Positions 1-6,637 of a DNA stretch of 10,170 nucleotides are shown piece by piece. The notes beneath the pieces are model-generated. The model was not told the origin of the DNA and searched no databases. It saw nothing but the letters and a program-made list of their open reading frames with translations. This stretch comes from JBOGWY01 sp050694015 (GTDB lineage Bacteria > Actinomycetota > CADDZG01 > WHSQ01): contig JBOGWY010000038.1 of NCBI GenBank assembly GCA_050694015.1, forward strand, positions 1-10,170. Direction: 5' to 3'. Within the stretch, counting starts at the first letter, position 1, and each line of letters begins with the position of its first letter. Both the position numbers and the translations under genes were made by a program.

Positions 1-1
1 C

Positions 2-52
2 GCCGATATCGTCAGTGCCATGACGGATGAGGCCACAGAGGCGCGGAGCTAG
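2..52 (+). CDS. Possible C-terminal tail of an upstream gene (partial)
   Basis: A frame open from the window edge reads ADIVSAMTDEATEARS and then stops at TAG (50-52). Its acidic, alanine-rich composition would fit the end of an actinobacterial protein, but 16 residues are too few to assign a family, and an open frame of this length can occur by chance in GC-rich DNA. It is listed only because nothing else explains these bases. If real, the upstream gene is co-directional with the CBS-BON gene but more than 560 bp away from it. Confidence 0.2.
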   Translation, partial: ADIVSAMTDEATEARS

Positions 53-515
53 TGTCCGTGTTGTGATGGGCGAGACCGACACCGGGCCGACGCGTCTGTA
101 TGTCATTACTGCCAGCGGGAATCCCCACCATGGACCTGGCACCAAGGCCACTGGTGGACACAGACCGACGATCAAACTTGGTTCCGGCTCAATCCCACAT
201 CGCGCGAATGGGAGCGCGTTCAGACCTGAGGATGCTTGGCCGCGGTGGGCAGGGACTAAGCCAGTCGGCCTGCATGCCCACTCTGAGCTCCTCGATCGTG
301 CCGACGATGACCGCCGGGTCGCGCATCGCACCGACGTCCTCATTGCGGCCCCGCATGCGCGGGGGATCGACACGTCCCATCAGTACGAGCACACCCGGTG
401 AGCGGGCGTCGCCAGCGCATCGCAAACGGGGCCTGAGATGCAGCTCCGGTCTCGTCAGGTCGAGCACCGGTGCGAACTTCCTGCGCGCACTTTGAGGTAA
501 CGGACCCGGCCTCAG
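53..515. other. Gene-poor stretch with no supported gene
   Basis: No convincing gene, RNA gene or mobile element is visible here. Overlapping open frames exist on both strands, but none has a recognisable domain or a good ribosome binding site. The most protein-like piece is on the minus strand, roughly 192-480. It contains GVLVLMGRVDPPRMRG and AVIVGTIEELRVGMQ with mostly G/C third positions, so it could be a decayed gene remnant, but I do not recognise a family. An imperfect hairpin (CCACCA at 125-130, TGGTGG at 152-157) is also present, with no assigned role. Confidence 0.4.
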
Positions 516-517
516 AA

Positions 518-531
518 GGGCTGTTCGGCCC
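518..531. promoter_or_regulatory. DosR/DevR-like binding box upstream of the CBS-BON gene
   Basis: GGGCTGTTCGGCCC is a near-palindrome with the 5-4-5 layout of DosR boxes (consensus of the type GGGACTNNNGNCCC). It matches the better box upstream of the copper oxidase (GGGACCTTCGGCCC) at 11 of 14 positions. A second, weaker copy (GGGACCTGTCGGCTC, 540-554, one base longer) follows with its centre about 22-23 bp away, the same pairing as at 3712-3748. The pair ends about 65 bp before the ATG at 619. Binding by the regulator encoded at 3035-3700 is inferred from its conserved recognition helix. Confidence 0.45.
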
Positions 532-618
532 TCCCGGGCGGGACCTGTCGGCTCTATGTCGGCGGCCGCGCGAGGTGCAGCCTTTAGGGGGACAAACATG
601 AGAAGGAGGAGCGGCGAG

Positions 619-1332
619 ATGAAGACTCCGAAGGTCCAGGACGTGATGACGAAGCTCGTTGTGAAGCTATACCCGAAGGATCCGATCAGAGACGCGGCGA
701 TCGCCCTGGCACAGAACAACATCAGCGGCGCCCCCGTCGTGCAAGACAAGACGATCGTGGGCATCGTGTCCACGAGCGACCTGATCAGAGCCGCGACGCC
801 GCGCGAGCCTCACGGTTCCACGGCTCCTGTGCTCGGCATCCGTCCGGCCTGGGGACGGGCAGCAGCGGTGGTCGAGGACTCGTCGACGGTCGTCGGCGAG
901 ATCATGACGCGCCCGGTCGTCACGGTGTCACCCGAAGCTCCCGCCTGGAGCGCGGCGATGCTGATGGAACGTCACGGTGTGAAGAGGCTGCCGGTCGCCG
1001 ACGAAGACGGCAAGCTCGTCGGCATCATCTCGCGCGGCGACGTCGTTCGGCTCATGGCACGCGAGGAGACCGATATCCGCGCAGACGTGACTCGCGCGAT
1101 CGGAGCTCTCGGTCCGGGGTCCACCTCGAAGATCGGGATCTGGGTCGACGGCGGAGTGGTAACGCTGCGTGGACGCGCCGATCGCCGCACAACCAAAGAG
1201 ATCGCGGTCCGTCTGGCCCGCCAGGTCGTCGGCGTCACCCAGGTGGTAGACCGTCTCGAGTTCGACTTCGACGATCCCGCCGTCGAGCCCGTGCAAGCTG
1301 GGGTGACGAACGGGCGACCGGCCCTCTCCTGA
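619..1332 (+). CDS. CBS-CBS-BON domain protein
   Basis: A 237-residue cytosolic protein with two CBS domains (about residues 6-62, starting VQDVMTKLVV; about 95-148, starting VGEIMTRPVVTV) and a C-terminal BON domain (about 160-215, with GGVVTLRGRAD). Each CBS domain has the usual end motif (GIVSTSDLIR, GIISRGDVVR). CBS pairs commonly bind adenine nucleotides and act as energy or redox sensors, and BON domains bind phospholipids or other macromolecules. The exact partner is unknown. The ATG at 619 is chosen because AAGGAGGA (603-610) sits 8 nt upstream. An in-frame ATG at 598 is weaker. The gene lies 45 bp before the sensor kinase and behind two DosR-like boxes. CBS proteins such as Hrp1 are members of the mycobacterial DosR regulon, which fits this context. 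Family call certain, role inferred. Confidence 0.9.
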   Translation: MKTPKVQDVMTKLVVKLYPKDPIRDAAIALAQNNISGAPVVQDKTIVGIVSTSDLIRAATPREPHGSTAPVLGIRPAWGRAAAVVEDSSTVVGEIMTRPVVTVSPEAPAWSAAMLMERHGVKRLPVADEDGKLVGIISRGDVVRLMAREETDIRADVTRAIGALGPGSTSKIGIWVDGGVVTLRGRADRRTTKEIAVRLARQVVGVTQVVDRLEFDFDDPAVEPVQAGVTNGRPALS

Positions 1333-1365
1333 GTCTCTCGTAGGCGCCCCGGTGCGTCACGCTTC

Positions 1366-1377
1366 TAGGATGCAGCG
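1366..1377 (+). promoter_or_regulatory. Candidate leaderless promoter (-10) for the sensor kinase
   Basis: TAGGAT (1366-1371) is followed by exactly six bases and then the ATG at 1378, so a transcript starting 7 nt after the hexamer would begin at the start codon. This is the common actinobacterial leaderless arrangement. The alternative is that AGGA within the same hexamer (1367-1370) acts as a Shine-Dalgarno site with 7-nt spacing for a transcript coming from the CBS-BON gene. The sequence allows both. Confidence 0.4.
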
Positions 1378-3042
1378 ATGAGTCAGACCGAACGCCGTCT
1401 CGCAGCGCTCGTCGAAGCCGGTGTGGCGCTCGCTGCCGATCTCGACCTCGACTCTCTTCTTCTGCGCATCGCCGACCTCGCCCGAGAGGTCGTCGGGGCG
1501 GGTTACGCGGCCGTCGGGGTTGTGGGCCCCAACAAGGAGCTCACGCGCTTCGTCTACTCGGGGATCGACGAGGAGCTGGCGGAGAGGATCGGACCGCTTC
1601 CCGTCGGACGAGGCGTCCTCGGCCTCCTGGTGGACGAGGCGCGCCCGCTGCGGCTGCACGAGATCTCCGAGCATCCACGCTCCTACGGTTTCCCGAAAGA
1701 GCACCCGCCGATGCATTCGTTTCTCGGTGTGCCCATCATCGTGCGCGGGCAGATCTTCGGGCGTCTGTACATGACCGAGAAGGAAGGGGCGGCCGAGTTC
1801 TCCAAGGACGACGAACGGATAGCGCTCACACTGGCATCGCAAGCAGGTGTGGCGATCGAGAACGCGCGTCTGTACGACGAGGTTGTCTCTCGCGGGGAGG
1901 AGGTCGCCCGTCGCGTTGCCGAGATCTCGTCTGTCGAACGGCTTGCCGATCTCCTGATCACGGAGTCGTCGTCCGACACGATCCTCGCGATCGCCGCCGA
2001 GGAAGCACAGAAGCTGACGGGGGCATCCAGAACCACGGTGTCGCTCCTCGACAAGGCGACCGGAGACATGATCATCCGCGAGGCGGTGGGCCAGGTGGAC
2101 GTCTCCTCTCTCCTCGGAGCACGGATGTGGCCGGGCACCTCGAAGGCGCACGCGGTAGCGGAACGGATGACGGCAGAGGTCGTGGACGACCTTCAGGGCG
2201 ATCCCGAGGTCCACGCGGAAGCGATCGCGTTACTGGGGTCGCCGCGACGCGGAGCTTTCGTTCCGTTGATCGTGCGCGGTGAGGGTGTCGGAGAGGTTGC
2301 CGCCTACGACCGCACCGGTGGGGCACCCTTCGAGGAGAGCGATCTCGTCATCCTGCAGGTACTCGCGAACCAGGTGGCCGTCGCGCTGGAGAACGAACGC
2401 CTGCGGGAGTCCCTCCGGGACCTCACCGTCCTGGAGGAACGTGAACGCATCTCGAAGGAACTGCACGACGGAGTGATCCAGTCGATCTACTCCGTCGGGC
2501 TCTCGCTGCAAGGATCTATGTCGCTGCTCGAACGCGAGCCGGAGATGTCGCGCAAACGGATCGACGACGCGATCGCGGAACTCGACAACGTCGTCAGAGA
2601 CGTCAGGAGCTACATCTTCGAGCTGCAGCCGAAGTCGGTACAGGAGCGTGGGTTCACCACCGCGATCGAGGAGCTCGTGAAGGACTTCGAGGTGAACACG
2701 CTCGCCCATGCGGACGTGGAACTGGACGAGGACGCGTGCTCAGATCTCGATGAGTCCACGAAGACGCACATCGTCCAGATCGTGCGCGAGATCCTCTCGA
2801 ACATCGCCCGGCATGCGCAGGCATCGGAGATAGATCTGTCCTGCTCGGTGGCCGACGGCGAGCTCCACCTGCGCGTCGACGACAACGGCGTGGGCTTCGA
2901 TCCCTCGTCGGTCGCTCGCGGCCACGGGTTGACCAACATGGAATCGCGCGCGGCGAAGCTCGGTGGCAGCATCGAGATCGGACCACTCGAGCCGAAAGGC
3001 ACCAGGCACCTCCTTCGCCTCCCGAGGAGAGCAAATGACTGA
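1378..3042 (+). CDS. devS: DevS/DosT-type GAF-GAF sensor histidine kinase
   Basis: A 554-residue soluble kinase with no membrane segment. In order: GAF 1 (about 5-165), GAF 2 (about 187-338), a short coiled linker, a HisKA_3 dimerisation/phosphoacceptor domain (RISKELHDGVIQSIYSVGLS, phospho-His at H363) and an HATPase_c domain (N-box REILSNIARHAQ, G1 DDNGVGFD, G2 GHGLTNMESRAAKLGG). GAF 1 carries GRGVLGLL and HPPMHSFLGVP. H109 and Y131 are 22 residues apart, as are the heme ligand His149 and distal Tyr171 of M. tuberculosis DevS. This suggests, but does not prove, a heme-based O2/NO/CO sensor. It should autophosphorylate and pass phosphate to the regulator whose start codon overlaps its 3' end. 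The symbol reflects similarity to DevS; orthology is untested. Confidence 0.88.
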   Translation: MSQTERRLAALVEAGVALAADLDLDSLLLRIADLAREVVGAGYAAVGVVGPNKELTRFVYSGIDEELAERIGPLPVGRGVLGLLVDEARPLRLHEISEHPRSYGFPKEHPPMHSFLGVPIIVRGQIFGRLYMTEKEGAAEFSKDDERIALTLASQAGVAIENARLYDEVVSRGEEVARRVAEISSVERLADLLITESSSDTILAIAAEEAQKLTGASRTTVSLLDKATGDMIIREAVGQVDVSSLLGARMWPGTSKAHAVAERMTAEVVDDLQGDPEVHAEAIALLGSPRRGAFVPLIVRGEGVGEVAAYDRTGGAPFEESDLVILQVLANQVAVALENERLRESLRDLTVLEERERISKELHDGVIQSIYSVGLSLQGSMSLLEREPEMSRKRIDDAIAELDNVVRDVRSYIFELQPKSVQERGFTTAIEELVKDFEVNTLAHADVELDEDACSDLDESTKTHIVQIVREILSNIARHAQASEIDLSCSVADGELHLRVDDNGVGFDPSSVARGHGLTNMESRAAKLGGSIEIGPLEPKGTRHLLRLPRRAND

Positions 3043-3700
3043 GAAGTTGCGCGTGATGCTCGTCGACGACCATGAGGTGGTGCGGCAGGGACTCAAAGCC
3101 CTGCTGGAAGCCGAGGACGACATCGAAGTCGTTGCCGAAGCCGACTCGGGCCGCAAGGCGGTGGACGTGGCCAAGAGCTACGGGCCACAGGTGATCGTGA
3201 TGGACGTGCGCATGCCGGACGGCAGCGGCGTGGAGGCGTGCCGCGAGATCCGCGACGCGCAGCCGGAGATCCAGATCATCATGCTCACCTCGTACTCCGA
3301 CGACGAGGCGCTGTTCAACTCGATCATGGCCGGTGCCGCCGGTTTCGTGCTCAAACAGATCCGCGGCAACGATCTCGTGGAAGCGATCCGCACCGTAGGT
3401 TCCGGCGGCTCCCTGCTCGATCCGGGTGTGACGAAGCGAGTGCTCGAACGATTGCGCAAGGCGAAGTTCGAAGACAGGGACCCGAAGCTCGCGCGCTTGT
3501 CCCCGCAGGAGGAGCGGATCCTCGACATGATCGGCGAGGGCAAGACCAACCGCGAGATCGCCGAAGAGATACATCTCTCCGACAAAACCGTCAAGAACTA
3601 TGTTTCGACGATCCTCCAGAAGCTCGAGGTCCACCGACGTGCCGAGGCGGCGTCGTACGTGGCTCGGGCCCGGGCGCAGGAGCACCGCTCCGAGGACTAA
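3035..3700 (+). CDS. devR: DevR/DosR-type NarL-family response regulator
   Basis: A 221-residue response regulator with an N-terminal receiver domain (acidic pair in MLVDDHEVV, phospho-Asp D57 in VMDVRMPDG, Thr in MLTSY, Lys in VLKQI) and a C-terminal LuxR/NarL helix-turn-helix (about 155-215). The recognition helix reads KTVKNYVSTILQKLE. It preserves the Lys-Thr-Val-Lys-Asn that contacts DNA in M. tuberculosis DosR (here K184, K187, N188). The receiver also matches DosR in LTSY.SDEA, AGAAGFV and the VGSGGSLLD segment after it. The ATG at 3035 is preceded by GAGGAG (3024-3029) and overlaps the kinase stop by 8 nt, so the two genes are translationally coupled. An in-frame upstream ATG at 2963 lies inside the kinase gene and is rejected. 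Predicted targets in this window are the boxes at 518-554 and 3712-3748. Confidence 0.92.
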   Translation: MTEKLRVMLVDDHEVVRQGLKALLEAEDDIEVVAEADSGRKAVDVAKSYGPQVIVMDVRMPDGSGVEACREIRDAQPEIQIIMLTSYSDDEALFNSIMAGAAGFVLKQIRGNDLVEAIRTVGSGGSLLDPGVTKRVLERLRKAKFEDRDPKLARLSPQEERILDMIGEGKTNREIAEEIHLSDKTVKNYVSTILQKLEVHRRAEAASYVARARAQEHRSED

Positions 3701-3711
3701 GTCACAAGGAC

Positions 3712-3725
3712 GGGCCGAAGGTCCC
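3712..3725. promoter_or_regulatory. DosR-like box 1 (distal) of the copper oxidase operon
   Basis: The sequence reads GGGCCGAAGGTCCC, which on the minus strand is GGGACCTTCGGCCC. This is a close match to the DosR box core, with GGGAC and GGCCC arms around four bases. It begins 12 bp after the response-regulator stop codon and is the best such match I found in the window. Confidence 0.6.
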
Positions 3726-3734
3726 TCGCGTGAC

Positions 3735-3748
3735 GTGACCTCCGGCCC
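3735..3748. promoter_or_regulatory. DosR-like box 2 (proximal) of the copper oxidase operon
   Basis: GTGACCTCCGGCCC matches box 1 (read on the minus strand) at 12 of 14 positions. The two centres are 23 bp apart, about two helical turns, so bound dimers would lie on one face of the DNA. Paired boxes of this kind are known at strongly induced DosR promoters such as hspX. The box centre is about 80 bp upstream of the chosen GTG start. Confidence 0.5.
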
Positions 3749-3772
3749 TACGAAGCCACCTTCCCGCCCGCT

Positions 3773-3802
3773 TGGATGGACCCCATAAGGGCAATCCATC
3801 CA
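3773..3802 (+). promoter_or_regulatory. 5' leader hairpin before the copper oxidase gene
   Basis: TGGATGG (3773-3779) pairs perfectly with CCATCCA (3796-3802). An inner CCC (3782-3784) can pair with GGG (3789-3791) around the loop ATAA. The structure ends 3 nt before the ribosome binding site AAGGGG (3806-3811). There is no T-run after it, so it is not a typical terminator. It could be a leader structure that modulates translation, or a DNA operator, and its bases also include possible -10 sequences (TTGGAT, CATAAG). Confidence 0.4.
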
Positions 3803-3820
3803 CGTAAGGGGTGTTTCGAA

Positions 3821-5131
3821 GTGAGTGAGAGAACCAAGCTCGGTTTCCTCGGCGCGTTCGCGGGTTTCTGTGTGGTGATCGCCTTCGGCGTGGGCGTGAT
3901 CGCGAGCGCGGCCTTCGAGAGCGAGCAAGCGAAGGTGGCGGTCGCCGGGGCTTCGACCGACGCAACCGTGCTCGAGGTCGAGCTCGGCGATCTGTTCATC
4001 AAGCCGGTGAAGCTCACCGCCGAGGCCGGCCCGCTCACGATCGAGGTCCACAACGGCGGAGGGGTCGAGCACAACTTCGCGATCGACGGCGTCGCCAAGA
4101 CGCCGATGCTCGCGCCCGACGAGAGCTACACGCTCGAGATCGACAACATCGACACCGGCACCTACACCTACATCTGCGAGGTGGCGGGTCACGCCGACGG
4201 CGGCATGAAGGGCACGCTGGTCGTGGGTGAGGGCTCCGGCGACGAGTCGACCGCGTCGCACGAGGGCCACAACATGAGCGCCGCCGAGATGGCCGAGCAC
4301 GACGCCGCGGTCACCGGCAGCTTCCCCGCGCCGACCAAGGGGCACGGCGGTGAGGTCCTCGAGCCGACCATGGACGGCGACGTCAAGGTCTTCGAGCTCA
4401 CCGCATCGGTCATCAAGTGGGAGGTCGAGCCCGGCGTCGTCAAGGAGGCATGGGCCTACAACGGCGCGATCCCCGGCCCCCAGATCCACGCGAACCTCGG
4501 CGACAGGGTCCGCATCGTGCTGCACAACGAGCTTCCGGAACCGACGACGATCCACTTCCACGGGATGACGGTTCCGGCGGACATGGATGGCGTCCCCGGC
4601 ATCAGCCAGGACGCCGTCCTTCCCGGCGACAGCTTCACGTACGAGTTCACGATCCGGAACACCGGCTCGAACATGTACCACTCGCACTTCAACGCGCAGA
4701 AGCAGGTCCCGCTGGGACTGCTGGGCACGCTGATCGTCGCCGATCCCGACGACCCCCACGCAGATGTCGACTACACGATGGTTCTCAACGACGGGCCGCT
4801 CGGGTTCACGCTCAACGGCAAGGGCTTCCCGGCGACCGAGCCGCTCACCGCGTCACGCGGCGATGTCGTTCGCATCCGCTACATGAACGAGGGACTGCAG
4901 ATCCACCCGATGCATCTGCACGGCATGCCGCAGGAGGTCATCGCCGTCGACGGGCACCTGCTCGACGCGCCGTACGCGAAGGACACCGTCATGGTCGCTC
5001 CCGGCGAGCGGGTCGACGTGCTGGTGCGTGCCACCGAGGGCGGCACCTGGGCCTTGCACTGCCACATCCTCAACCACGCCGAGGGGCCCGACGGCATGTT
5101 CGGGATGGTCACCGCGCTGATCGTGGAGTAG
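3821..5131 (+). CDS. Membrane-anchored cupredoxin / two-domain multicopper oxidase
   Basis: A 436-residue exported copper enzyme. An N-terminal hydrophobic helix (about 8-30) is an anchor or signal. Residues about 40-137 form a plastocyanin-like cupredoxin with a full type 1 site (H84, C119, H124, M129). A His/Met-containing linker follows (about 140-175, HEGHNMSAAEMAEHD). Residues about 185-436 form two cupredoxin domains of a small-laccase-like oxidase: HFHG (H245, H247), HSH (H287, H289), HPMHLHG (H362, H365, H367) and HCHILNH...M (H413-H419, M426). These supply a type 2/3 cluster and a type 1 site in the last domain. NirK is unlikely because the first oxidase domain has HSH and no Cys. 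Substrate unknown: laccase-like, cuprous or ferrous oxidation are all possible. GTG 3821 is preferred because AAGGGG lies 9 nt upstream; the ATG at 3776 lies in the leader hairpin without a ribosome site. Operon partner: the transporter 4 bp downstream. Confidence 0.88.
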   Translation: MSERTKLGFLGAFAGFCVVIAFGVGVIASAAFESEQAKVAVAGASTDATVLEVELGDLFIKPVKLTAEAGPLTIEVHNGGGVEHNFAIDGVAKTPMLAPDESYTLEIDNIDTGTYTYICEVAGHADGGMKGTLVVGEGSGDESTASHEGHNMSAAEMAEHDAAVTGSFPAPTKGHGGEVLEPTMDGDVKVFELTASVIKWEVEPGVVKEAWAYNGAIPGPQIHANLGDRVRIVLHNELPEPTTIHFHGMTVPADMDGVPGISQDAVLPGDSFTYEFTIRNTGSNMYHSHFNAQKQVPLGLLGTLIVADPDDPHADVDYTMVLNDGPLGFTLNGKGFPATEPLTASRGDVVRIRYMNEGLQIHPMHLHGMPQEVIAVDGHLLDAPYAKDTVMVAPGERVDVLVRATEGGTWALHCHILNHAEGPDGMFGMVTALIVE

Positions 5132-5135
5132 GAAC

Positions 5136-5906
5136 GTGCAGGTGACGAGCCGGTCGAGGACGCGCATAAAGGAGGCCGTCCTCGCCGGCCATCCCTTCGG
5201 CCCCGGCCGTCTGCGCGAACGATGGCACCTGGGCGGGAAGAGCGGCACACTGCGCGCCTCGATCTTCGGTGTCTCCGACGGTCTCGTCTCGAACCTGGCG
5301 CTGATCCTCGGCGTCGCGGGCTCGGGCGTGGACGCGCAGGTAGTGGTGATCGCCGGCGTCGCGGGTTTGCTCGCGGGAGCGTTCTCGATGGGGACCGGAG
5401 AGTACATCTCGATGAAGGTGCAGCGGGAGGTCTTCGAGCACGCGCTCGAGGTCGAAGCGATCGAGATCGAGTTGCTGCCGGACGCCGAACGCAAGGAGCT
5501 TTCGGCGATGTTCCAGGAGAAGGGCATCCCGGTAACGACCGCCGACGATGTCGCGGCAACCCTGATGGAGGATCCGGAGCGCGCACTCGACGCGCACGCG
5601 AAGGAGGAACTCGGACTCGACCCCGACGACCTCGGCTCGCCGGTCGGGGCCGCTCTGTCCTCGTTCGCGACGTTCTCGGCCGGCGCGTTCGTGCCGCTCG
5701 CACCGTTCTTGATCGCAGAAGGCACGGCCGCGGTCGTGGCAGCTTTCGCGGCCGGCGCCGTCGCGCTCGCGTCGGTCGGCGGATCGATGGCATGGATGAG
5801 CCATCGCCCGGTGTGGTTGGGCAGCGGACGCATGCTGGTGCTCGGCCTCGGCACCGCGGCGATCACGTTCGGCATCGGCTCGCTGTTCGGGGTGGCGGTG
5901 GGCTAG
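5136..5906 (+). CDS. VIT1/CCC1-family Fe2+/Mn2+ transporter
   Basis: A 256-residue integral membrane protein of the VIT1/CCC1 family (divalent iron/manganese transport, usually proton-coupled, moving metal out of the cytosol). Five membrane segments are visible: about 41-61, 68-92, 168-192, 196-218 and 230-255. Between the second and third lies an acidic helical metal-binding region (about 93-165, FEHALEVEAIEIELLPDAE). D48 (GVSDG) and M85 (SMGTGEY) are 37 residues apart, as are the transport residues D43 and M80 of plant VIT1; E89 is also present. The gene starts 4 bp after the oxidase stop codon, which indicates one transcript. GTG 5136 has GGAG 7 nt upstream; GTG 5142 has AGGA 8 nt upstream, so the start is uncertain by two codons. 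Pairing with a copper oxidase suggests linked metal oxidation and export, which is inference. Confidence 0.9.
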   Translation: MQVTSRSRTRIKEAVLAGHPFGPGRLRERWHLGGKSGTLRASIFGVSDGLVSNLALILGVAGSGVDAQVVVIAGVAGLLAGAFSMGTGEYISMKVQREVFEHALEVEAIEIELLPDAERKELSAMFQEKGIPVTTADDVAATLMEDPERALDAHAKEELGLDPDDLGSPVGAALSSFATFSAGAFVPLAPFLIAEGTAAVVAAFAAGAVALASVGGSMAWMSHRPVWLGSGRMLVLGLGTAAITFGIGSLFGVAVG

Positions 5907-5909
5907 CTC

Positions 5910-6542
5910 CTATCTCGGGCGAACGAACGCGGCCCGCACCGCCTCGACCTCGTCCCTGAGCGCGCATCCGCTGAGGTGGTCGTTCACGAGTCCCATGGCT
6001 TCCATGAACGCGTACGCCGTCGTCGGCCCGACGAACGCCCAGCCGCGCCTACGGAGGTCCTTGCTCATCGCCACGGCCTCGGGACTGGTCGTGTTCTGCA
6101 TGAGGTCCTCGTAGCGCCGACGTTTGGCACGCGATGCCGGGCGCGGCTCGAAGCTCCACACGTAGGCGGCGAGGCTCCCGGCCTCCTCGACGAGCTCGAC
6201 ATAGCGGCGCGAATTGTTGATCGTCGCTTCGATCTTGGCGCGGTTCCGAACGATGCCGGCATCGGCCATCAGGCGCTCGACGCTGCGCTGGTTGAAACGC
6301 GCCACCGCGGCGGGGTCGAAACCCCTGAACGCGCGCCGGAAGTTGTCGCGTTTGCGCAGGATCGTCAGCCAGCTCAGGCCCGACTGGAACCCTTCGAGCG
6401 ACAGCTTCTCGAACAGCCGGATGTCGTCGGCGACCGGGCGGCCCCACTCGTCGTCGTGGTAGCGCTCGTAGAGCTCATCGCCGAGACACCACCAACAGCG
6501 CACGACACCGTCGCTGCCGGTGCCGAGACCCTTGGGAGACAT
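5910..6542 (-). CDS. tag: 3-methyladenine DNA glycosylase I (Tag)
   Basis: A 210-residue base-excision repair enzyme that removes 3-methyladenine from alkylated DNA. The structural zinc ligands are present with E. coli Tag spacing: C16 and H29 (CWWC...YHDDEWG, 13 apart) and H189 and C193 (DHLSGC, 4 apart). The catalytic Glu corresponds to E50 in LEGFQSGLSW, 21 residues after H29 as in E. coli. Length is normal for the family, with a slightly longer N-terminus. ATG 6542 is chosen: there is no Shine-Dalgarno site, but TAGCGT (6555-6550 on the minus strand) sits 7 nt before it, a leaderless layout. GTG 6551 is an in-frame alternative. The gene is convergent with the metal transporter, with 3 bp between the stop codons. 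Confidence 0.95.
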   Translation of the reverse strand: MSPKGLGTGSDGVVRCWWCLGDELYERYHDDEWGRPVADDIRLFEKLSLEGFQSGLSWLTILRKRDNFRRAFRGFDPAAVARFNQRSVERLMADAGIVRNRAKIEATINNSRRYVELVEEAGSLAAYVWSFEPRPASRAKRRRYEDLMQNTTSPEAVAMSKDLRRRGWAFVGPTTAYAFMEAMGLVNDHLSGCALRDEVEAVRAAFVRPR

Positions 6543-6637
6543 GCGGGGCACGCTATCGGACCGGATCCAAGGGAGGAGTCGAAGCCCGCGTACAGAAGGT
6601 CTTGTCGACCCGGCCCCCAGCCCGAGGAGTCAGAAGC

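Noticed and set aside
189..773. 194-codon minus-strand frame taken as a whole gene
   Set aside because: Its first third is antisense to the CBS-BON gene and its ribosome site, so the full frame cannot be a gene; only the 189-485 part is noted as a possible remnant.
3776..3820. Upstream ATG start for the copper oxidase gene
   Set aside because: It has no ribosome site, lies in the leader hairpin, and would add 15 residues before the signal anchor; GTG 3821 has AAGGGG at a good distance.
2654..4759. 701-codon open frame on the minus strand
   Set aside because: It lies antisense to three well-supported genes (kinase, regulator, copper oxidase), has no domain, and arises from G/C-biased third positions of the real frames.
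3821..5131. Copper nitrite reductase (NirK) identity
   Set aside because: The first oxidase domain has the HSH motif with no type 1 Cys, and the last domain has the laccase-type HCHILNH motif, so a two-domain multicopper oxidase fits better.
6571..6636. Direct repeat GAGGAGTC at 6571 and 6624
   Set aside because: Short, and the second copy is simply the ribosome site of the peptide gene; likely chance.
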